From an uncultured Campylobacter sp. (GTDB lineage: Bacteria; Campylobacterota; Campylobacteria; Campylobacterales; Campylobacteraceae): 10,778 nt of DNA. Location of the stretch: assembly GCF_938017615.1 (NCBI RefSeq), contig NZ_CALIJA010000068.1, positions 1-10,778 on the forward strand, in the 5' to 3' direction. The notes beneath the pieces were generated by a model that saw nothing but the letters and a program-made list of their open reading frames with translations, was not told where the DNA came from and did no database searches. The position numbers were made by a program, and so were the translations under genes. Positions within the stretch are counted from its first letter, which is position 1; each line of letters opens with the position of its first letter. This document shows, one piece after another, positions 5,964 through 10,778 of the stretch.

Positions 5964-7205
5964 ATGATCAAGGCACTTCGCGGTATGAACGATATTTTGG
6001 ACGACCAGGCTCGCATCTACTCGCAAATTTTAAGCGTGTGCGAGCGCGTGGCGCGCAATTACGGCTTTTGCCTCATCGAAACCCCCAAGCTCGAACAGAC
6101 CGCGCTATTTCGCCGCAGCGTCGGCGAGAGCAGCGACATAGTCGGCAAGGAGATGTATGAGTTTAGCGACAAAAGCGGCGAGAGCGTCTGTCTGCGCCCA
6201 GAGGGCACCGCGGGCGTCGTGCGCGCCTTTATCGAAAAAAAGCTAGACCGCAGCGGCGGCGTGCATAAATTTTATTATCAAGGCTCGATGTTTCGCTACG
6301 AGCGCCCGCAAAAGGGCCGTCTGCGCGAGTTTCATCAATTCGGCGTCGAGTGCTTCGGCGAAAATAGCGTCTATGAGGATGCGAGCGTGATTTTGATGCT
6401 AGCTCAAATTTTACGCGAGCTAAATGTCGCCGCAACGCTTAAAATCAACTCTTTAGGCGATCAGGAGTGCATGCCGGCGTATAAAACCAAGCTCGTAAAT
6501 TTCTTGCAAGAGCGCAAAGACAGGCTCTGCGAGGACTGCCAAAGGCGCATCGACACCAATCCGATCCGCGTGCTGGACTGCAAAAACGAAAGCTGCCAGA
6601 AAATTTTAGCCGCCGCGCCGCTTATAACTGAAAATTTAAACGACGCCTGTGCCGCGGAATTTGCGCAGCTGCAAAGAATTTTAACCCAAAACGGGCAAAA
6701 ATTTGAGATCGATCCGAAACTTGTGCGCGGGCTTGATTACTACTGTAAAACCGCCTTTGAGTTCGTCTCAAGCGAGCTTGGCGCGCAAAGCGCCGTAGGC
6801 GGCGGCGGGCGCTACGACAGACTCGTGGAGTTTTTAGGCGGCAGAAAGACGGCGGGCGTGGGCTTTGCGCTAGGTATCGAGCGAATAGCCGAAATTTTAA
6901 AAACGCGCGAAATCAAGCAAGCGCGCGAGGGGCTTTATATCGGCGCGCTGGATGAGGCGTTCGTAAGCACGGCGTTTTCGTTTGCGCTAAAGCTGCGAAA
7001 GTTTTGTAAAACTCAAATTTCATACGAGCCCAGGAGCCTAGCCAAGCATTTAAAAGCAGCCGACGGAGCAGAGGCTAAATTTTGCCTTTGCATCGGACAG
7101 GACGAGTTTGATCGCGCCGAGGTGTGGTGCAAAAATTTAGAGGATCAAAGCACCTTTGCGATTAAATTTAAAGAGGTCGAAGCGTTTTTTAAGGATAGAG
7201 CATGA
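5964..7205 (+). CDS. hisS: Histidyl-tRNA synthetase
   Basis: A cytoplasmic class II aminoacyl-tRNA synthetase that charges tRNA-His using ATP and histidine. The 413-residue length is normal. It starts MIKALRGMNDIL, typical of the family. Visible motifs: RPEGT at 78-82, class II motif 2 FRYERPQKGRLREFHQ at 110-125, the histidine-specific signatures RGLDYY at 255-260 and GGGGRYD at 279-285, and motif 3 GVGFALGIERI at 298-308 with the catalytic Arg307. Four cysteines in the insertion region (C189, C192, C206, C211) are arranged CxxC...CxxxxC and could bind zinc, as in some bacterial HisRS. The C-terminal anticodon-binding domain spans about 320-410. The stop overlaps the speA start as ATGA, so translation of the two is probably coupled. 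I see no defects. Confidence 0.97.
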   Translation: MIKALRGMNDILDDQARIYSQILSVCERVARNYGFCLIETPKLEQTALFRRSVGESSDIVGKEMYEFSDKSGESVCLRPEGTAGVVRAFIEKKLDRSGGVHKFYYQGSMFRYERPQKGRLREFHQFGVECFGENSVYEDASVILMLAQILRELNVAATLKINSLGDQECMPAYKTKLVNFLQERKDRLCEDCQRRIDTNPIRVLDCKNESCQKILAAAPLITENLNDACAAEFAQLQRILTQNGQKFEIDPKLVRGLDYYCKTAFEFVSSELGAQSAVGGGGRYDRLVEFLGGRKTAGVGFALGIERIAEILKTREIKQAREGLYIGALDEAFVSTAFSFALKLRKFCKTQISYEPRSLAKHLKAADGAEAKFCLCIGQDEFDRAEVWCKNLEDQSTFAIKFKEVEAFFKDRA

Positions 7206-9040
7206 GCGATTACGGACTAAATATTTGGGGGAATTCCAACTTCACGATAGACGGGGGCAAACTATGCCTAAACTCCGATTTCAAGCAGCCTTTAGTGGAT
7301 ATAATAAAAGAGATCCGCGCAGACGGCGTGCGAGGCCCGATACTGCTGCGCTTTCCGCACCTCATCAAAAAGCAGATCGTTGAAATTTATTCAAATTTTA
7401 ACCGCGCCATTAAGGAGTTTGATTACAAGGGAAAATTCCACGCCGTCTATCCGCTTAAGGTAAATCAATTCCCGGGCTTCGTTAAAAATTTAGTCGATAT
7501 CGGCGAGCCTTACGGATACGGACTTGAGGCCGGCAGCAAGCCCGAGCTGCTGCTAGCGATGGCGTATAATAACTACGGCGCGCCGATTACCGTAAACGGC
7601 TTTAAAGATAAGGAGCTCATCAATATCGGCTTCATCGCCGCAGAGATGGGGCATAACGTAACGCTTACGATCGAGGGGTTAAACGAGCTTGAAACCATCA
7701 TCGAAACGGCTAAGGAGCGGTTTGCGCCAAAGCCTTTCATCGGGCTTCGCATCAGGCTGCACAACTCCGGAAGCGGTATATGGGCGAAAAGCGGCGGGAT
7801 AAATTCTAAATTCGGCCTTACCTCGACCGAGCTTATAGAGGCGATAAACTTACTCAAGAAAAACGACCTCATCGAGCAGTTTACGATGATCCACTTTCAT
7901 ATCGGCTCACAGATTACAGAGATCCATCCGCTCAAAAAGGCCCTCATCGAGGCGGGCAATATCTACACCGAGCTTCGCAAAATGGGCGCAAAAAATTTAA
8001 AATCTATAAATTTAGGCGGAGGGCTTGCTATCGAATACTCCCAAGCCAAAGAAAGCTCCAACCGCAACTATACGCTAAAAGAATACGCCAACGACGTGGT
8101 TTTTTTGTTAAAATCAATCGCGCAGGATAAAAAAGAGGCAGAGCCCGATATTTTTATCGAGAGCGGCAGATACGTAGCCGCCAGCCATGCGGTGCTCGTA
8201 GCGCCGATTTTGGAGCTTTTTACCCAAGAATACGCCGAAGAGAAGCTCGCCCTAAAAAAGGATAATCCGCCGGTAGTCGCCGAGCTATACGATCTGTATA
8301 AAACTCTAAAACCCTCCAACGCGCTAGAGTATCTGCACGATGCTATGTCGCACATGGAGAGCGTGCTTACCCTTTTTGATCTAGGATACGTCGATTTGAT
8401 CGACCGCTCAAACGGCGAAATTTTAGTTCATCTAATAATGCGAAAGGCGTATGGAATTTTGGGCAACAAGCAAGAGTATAGCAATTTCTTAAACTCCCTA
8501 GGCAACGCCCAAGAACGCTATTTGGTAAATTTCTCGATCTTTCAAAGCCTGCCCGATTTTTGGGGCATCAAGCAGCACTTCCCAATCATGCCGCTAGAGA
8601 GGCTGGACGAGCGCGCCACGCTATCGGCGTCGATCTGGGATATCACCTGCGATAGCGACGGCGAGATAGAATTCGACAGCCAAAAAAATCCGCTATTTTT
8701 GCACGATTTTGATCCCGAAAAAGAGGAGTATTTTTTGGGCTTTTTCCTTGTCGGAGCCTATCAGGAGGTGCTTGGCATGAGCCACAACCTCTTTGCACAC
8801 CCAACAGAGGCGACCGTGATTTTAAAGGATGACGGCGGCTTTGAGATCAAGGATTTTATCGAATCTCAATCGGTCATCGACATCTTGGAGGATATGGACT
8901 ACGACGTAGTAGATATCCGCGAAAGCCTAAACGAGCGCGTCGAAAAATCAAATCTTATCGGAGATAAAGAGAAAAAACATATCCTGGGCGAGCTATATCT
9001 GTTTTTAAACGACAACAGCTATCTAAAGACGATCAAATGA
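7202..9040 (+). CDS. speA: Biosynthetic arginine decarboxylase
   Basis: Converts arginine to agmatine and CO2 with pyridoxal phosphate, the first step of the agmatine route to putrescine and spermidine. The 612-residue length fits fold-III SpeA proteins. Key features: YPLKVNQ at 83-89 with Lys86 as the expected cofactor-binding lysine, HFHIGSQ at 231-237, the phosphate-binding GGG at 272-274, ESGRY at 320-324, and the second active-site segment WDITCDSDG at 479-487 with the catalytic-type Cys483 and Asp484. VGAYQE at 517-522 is also typical. AAGGAT at 7191-7196, inside the end of hisS, serves as ribosome binding site, and the ATG overlaps the hisS stop. Its own stop overlaps the cysE start in the same ATGA manner. 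The order hisS-speA-cysE is shared with C. jejuni. The gene appears intact; no agmatine-processing gene is in the window. Confidence 0.96.
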   Translation: MSDYGLNIWGNSNFTIDGGKLCLNSDFKQPLVDIIKEIRADGVRGPILLRFPHLIKKQIVEIYSNFNRAIKEFDYKGKFHAVYPLKVNQFPGFVKNLVDIGEPYGYGLEAGSKPELLLAMAYNNYGAPITVNGFKDKELINIGFIAAEMGHNVTLTIEGLNELETIIETAKERFAPKPFIGLRIRLHNSGSGIWAKSGGINSKFGLTSTELIEAINLLKKNDLIEQFTMIHFHIGSQITEIHPLKKALIEAGNIYTELRKMGAKNLKSINLGGGLAIEYSQAKESSNRNYTLKEYANDVVFLLKSIAQDKKEAEPDIFIESGRYVAASHAVLVAPILELFTQEYAEEKLALKKDNPPVVAELYDLYKTLKPSNALEYLHDAMSHMESVLTLFDLGYVDLIDRSNGEILVHLIMRKAYGILGNKQEYSNFLNSLGNAQERYLVNFSIFQSLPDFWGIKQHFPIMPLERLDERATLSASIWDITCDSDGEIEFDSQKNPLFLHDFDPEKEEYFLGFFLVGAYQEVLGMSHNLFAHPTEATVILKDDGGFEIKDFIESQSVIDILEDMDYDVVDIRESLNERVEKSNLIGDKEKKHILGELYLFLNDNSYLKTIK

Positions 9041-9786
9041 GTTTTTGGCAAATTTTAAAACAGGACTTCACCGAGCCCTTGCGCCAAGACCCCGCATGCA
9101 ACAGCGTATTTGAGATATTTTTCTGCTATCCCGGCGTCTGGGCGCTGATAAATTACCGCTTCGCGCACTTTTTCTACGAGCGAGGTTTTAAGCTTATAGC
9201 TCGCGCGATCAGCGGACTTACCCGCATAATCACCGCCGTAGATATAAACCCCGGCGCGCAGATCGGCTCGGGCGTGTTTTTCGACCACGCCACGGGGCTT
9301 GTCATCGGAGAAACGGCGATCATCGGCGATAACTGTCTGATCTATCAGGGCGTTACTCTCGGCGGCGTGAGCTTAGAGCACGGCAAGCGCCATCCGACGC
9401 TACAAAACGGCGTCGTAGTAGGCGCGGGAGCCAAAGTGCTAGGCAACATCACCATCGGCGAAAATTCTAAAATCGGCGCAAATTCCGTCGTCGTAAAGGA
9501 TGTCGCCAATTCTACCGGTGCAGGCAATGCCGTCAAAAATCCCGCCCCGTCCGAGATTTCCGCGCCAAAAAATATAGCCTCCGCGAATACTGCCGCTAAA
9601 AATTCCACCGCGTCTTCTATGCGCGAAATTTGGAGATTGCTAGAAAATGCCGATCGGGCGCTGCTTGCCGAAGAGATCTCGCGCGCCGAAGAGCTCGCCG
9701 CACGGGCGCAGGAGCTTAGCGAGCTAAAGCGCATCGAAGTAGGGCGGATTTTTAGCAGATTTATCCGTGCGCGGATCGCCCTGTAG
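9037..9786 (+). CDS. cysE: Serine O-acetyltransferase with an abnormal C-terminal extension
   Basis: Transfers acetyl from acetyl-CoA to serine, giving O-acetylserine for cysteine synthesis. Residues 1-156 are a normal short CysE: an N-terminal helical part (FFCYPGVWALINYRFAH at 28-44), then left-handed beta-helix hexapeptides. The catalytic Asp69 and His84 are spaced as in E. coli (143 and 158), and RHP with His119 is present. After NSVVVKDV (149-156) the usual tail with a (V/A)GxPA(R/K) motif is missing. Instead there is a low-complexity linker (about 157-194, rich in Ala, Asn, Ser and Lys) and then a helical stretch (195-249) that looks like the start of a TPR protein and ends at a TAG that appears to be a nonsense codon. 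CysE of this type is usually about 210-220 residues. Translation probably depends on coupling to speA, since no good ribosome binding site precedes the ATG. The enzyme core is probably functional; the effect of the tail is unknown. Confidence 0.9.
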   Translation: MSFWQILKQDFTEPLRQDPACNSVFEIFFCYPGVWALINYRFAHFFYERGFKLIARAISGLTRIITAVDINPGAQIGSGVFFDHATGLVIGETAIIGDNCLIYQGVTLGGVSLEHGKRHPTLQNGVVVGAGAKVLGNITIGENSKIGANSVVVKDVANSTGAGNAVKNPAPSEISAPKNIASANTAAKNSTASSMREIWRLLENADRALLAEEISRAEELAARAQELSELKRIEVGRIFSRFIRARIAL

Positions 9787-10778
9787 CGCGGCGATACCGA
9801 TGCCGCGATCTCGCTAGCGACGGACGCGAGCTCCATGCAAAGCGGAGTGGCGGAGATATATGCCAATGCCGTAAATTACGAGAGCGCTTATACATTCGGG
9901 CGCATCTACGAGGCTCGCGGCGATCGCAAGGGCGCTGTGCGCGAATATCCTGGACACACCGCCCTGTGCGCGAATATCAGCAGGCGCTGTTTATTTGGAC
10001 TATGTTTTTACAGAGCGATCCCGTGCGTGCGGAGGAGATTTTCGCCCGACTGCAAACGCTCACACCCGATCCCTACGAGGCCGAAGGCAGAGCTAGCGGC
10101 GCGTGCGAGTATCTGCGCGCTAAGGCTGGCTCCGCTTTGAATGAGCCGGCGCCCGAGCCCAAGCGTCGTGCACTGCGAGATTTGGCCGAATGGGAGGCGC
10201 ACTGCTTGCATCTGCGCCCGTTTATAGAGGACGGATCGGACGAGCGCGCGCGTAGGGCTTCGCTCGCGCGGGATTACGCGCAGCTGTATGCGGGGCTGGG
10301 CGAGTGTGCCGCCGCGCTAGAGCATCTGCTTGCCGCAGCGGAGCTTTCGGATGCGACGGAGCCCGATACGGGCGGGCTTTATCTACAGATCGCGCGACAA
10401 TTTTTGTCTATTTACAAAGAGGCGGGCGCGAGTAAAATTTCTGCGAGCTATGCGCAGAAAAATCTAGCCGCGGCGCAGGATTACGCGAACAGATCGGTAA
10501 AGCTCTACGAGGGCATGCGCGGCACCGCCTACGAGCACTCGGGCTACGATGGACGCGAAATTTTAGGCGAGATCGCGATGATACGCGGCGATCCGTCTGC
10601 GGCGCTGAGACATTTCGCGGCGATGAGAGACGATGCGGCGGCACTTTTGGCATATCAGCAGCTGCCGGCTTACAAGCAGGCTCTGGCTCACGCGCTAGAG
10701 CTGCTCGCGCAGTGCTATGATGCGCTAAAGGATAGCAAGAGCAAGGCGGCGGTTCTGCGCGAGCTTAGGAAGCTAAAG
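9619..10778 (+). pseudogene. Broken TPR-repeat protein gene, fused to cysE and running off the window
   Basis: A TPR-like protein can be read through three segments. 9619-9783 (55 codons) is in frame with and fused to cysE. After TAG at 9784-9786 the same frame continues at 9787-9948 (54 codons, starting RGDTDAAISLA). A 29-bp insertion then shifts the frame, and the protein resumes at 9978 and stays open for 267 codons to the window end. Joining across the insertion gives AYTFGRIYEARGDRKGAVRE followed by YQQAL, which fits the TPR consensus (G8, Y11, A20, Y24, A27). The sequence over the stop, ARIAL-stop-RGDTDAAI, also looks like a TPR hairpin. Further TPR-like units lie in the last segment, for example LGEIAMIRGDPSAALRHF and LYAGLGECAAALEHL. 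An annotator might call a partial gene from ATG 10002 or GTG 9966. No signal peptide or enzymatic motif is visible. It is most likely a decaying cytoplasmic scaffold-type protein; sequencing error is the alternative. Confidence 0.7.
9935..9978 (+). repeat. 15-bp direct repeat bounding a 29-bp frameshifting insertion
   Basis: CTGTGCGCGAATATC occurs at 9935-9949 and again at 9964-9978, with 14 bases between. The 29-bp offset is not a multiple of three. Removing one copy plus the 14 bases restores an open TPR reading frame on both sides, so the duplication is the likely cause of the frameshift. Confidence 0.75.

Noticed and set aside
9345..9866. A 173-codon minus-strand open frame opposite cysE
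   Set aside because: It mirrors the CysE beta-helix and the linker; no recognisable protein and no good ribosome binding site. It is a shadow of the plus-strand gene.
9835..10140. A 101-codon open frame on the plus strand as a separate gene
   Set aside because: Its first part is the TPR frame after the TAG, and after about 9949 it translates out-of-frame sequence (Arg/Cys-rich); it is a fragment of the broken gene.

Overview
The window looks like a chromosomal segment of a Campylobacter species, probably one of the higher-GC oral types such as C. gracilis (the species is an inference). Three things point there. The protein sequences resemble epsilonproteobacterial homologues. The gene order hisS-speA-cysE is the one I know from C. 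jejuni. The spacers alternate GC-rich blocks with AAATTT/AAATTTTAAA blocks. All supportable genes are on the plus strand. I see no tRNA, rRNA, CRISPR array, insertion sequence or phage gene.

Layout. 124-1383 is an M16 (pitrilysin-like) peptidase homologue without the zinc-binding motif. 1384-2105 is a 722-bp non-coding spacer with short direct and inverted repeats. 2106-5090 is recG, starting at TTG and enlarged to 994 codons by an in-frame insert of about 385 codons of repetitive, low-complexity sequence between its DNA-binding and helicase parts. 5305-5787 is a small uncharacterised protein. 5964-9786 holds hisS, speA and cysE, joined by two ATGA stop/start overlaps and probably read from a promoter near 5911. 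From about 9619 to the window end lies a TPR (tetratricopeptide repeat) coding region. Its first part is fused in frame to the end of cysE, and it is then broken by a TAG codon and by a 29-bp frameshifting insertion.

Function. The conserved genes are housekeeping: histidine charging of tRNA, arginine decarboxylation to agmatine for polyamines, serine acetylation for cysteine synthesis, and rescue of stalled replication forks. Their overlap suggests shared transcription rather than a shared pathway.

I do not see a clear new multi-gene system. The unusual points are the RecG insert, the altered cysE 3' end running into a decayed TPR gene, the M16 homologue that looks non-catalytic, and a dispersed 14-bp spacer motif found in both orientations. 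The RecG insert and the cysE tail are similar in style (Ala/Ser/Asn/Lys-rich, spacer-like), which suggests this genome may expand low-complexity sequence inside conserved genes.
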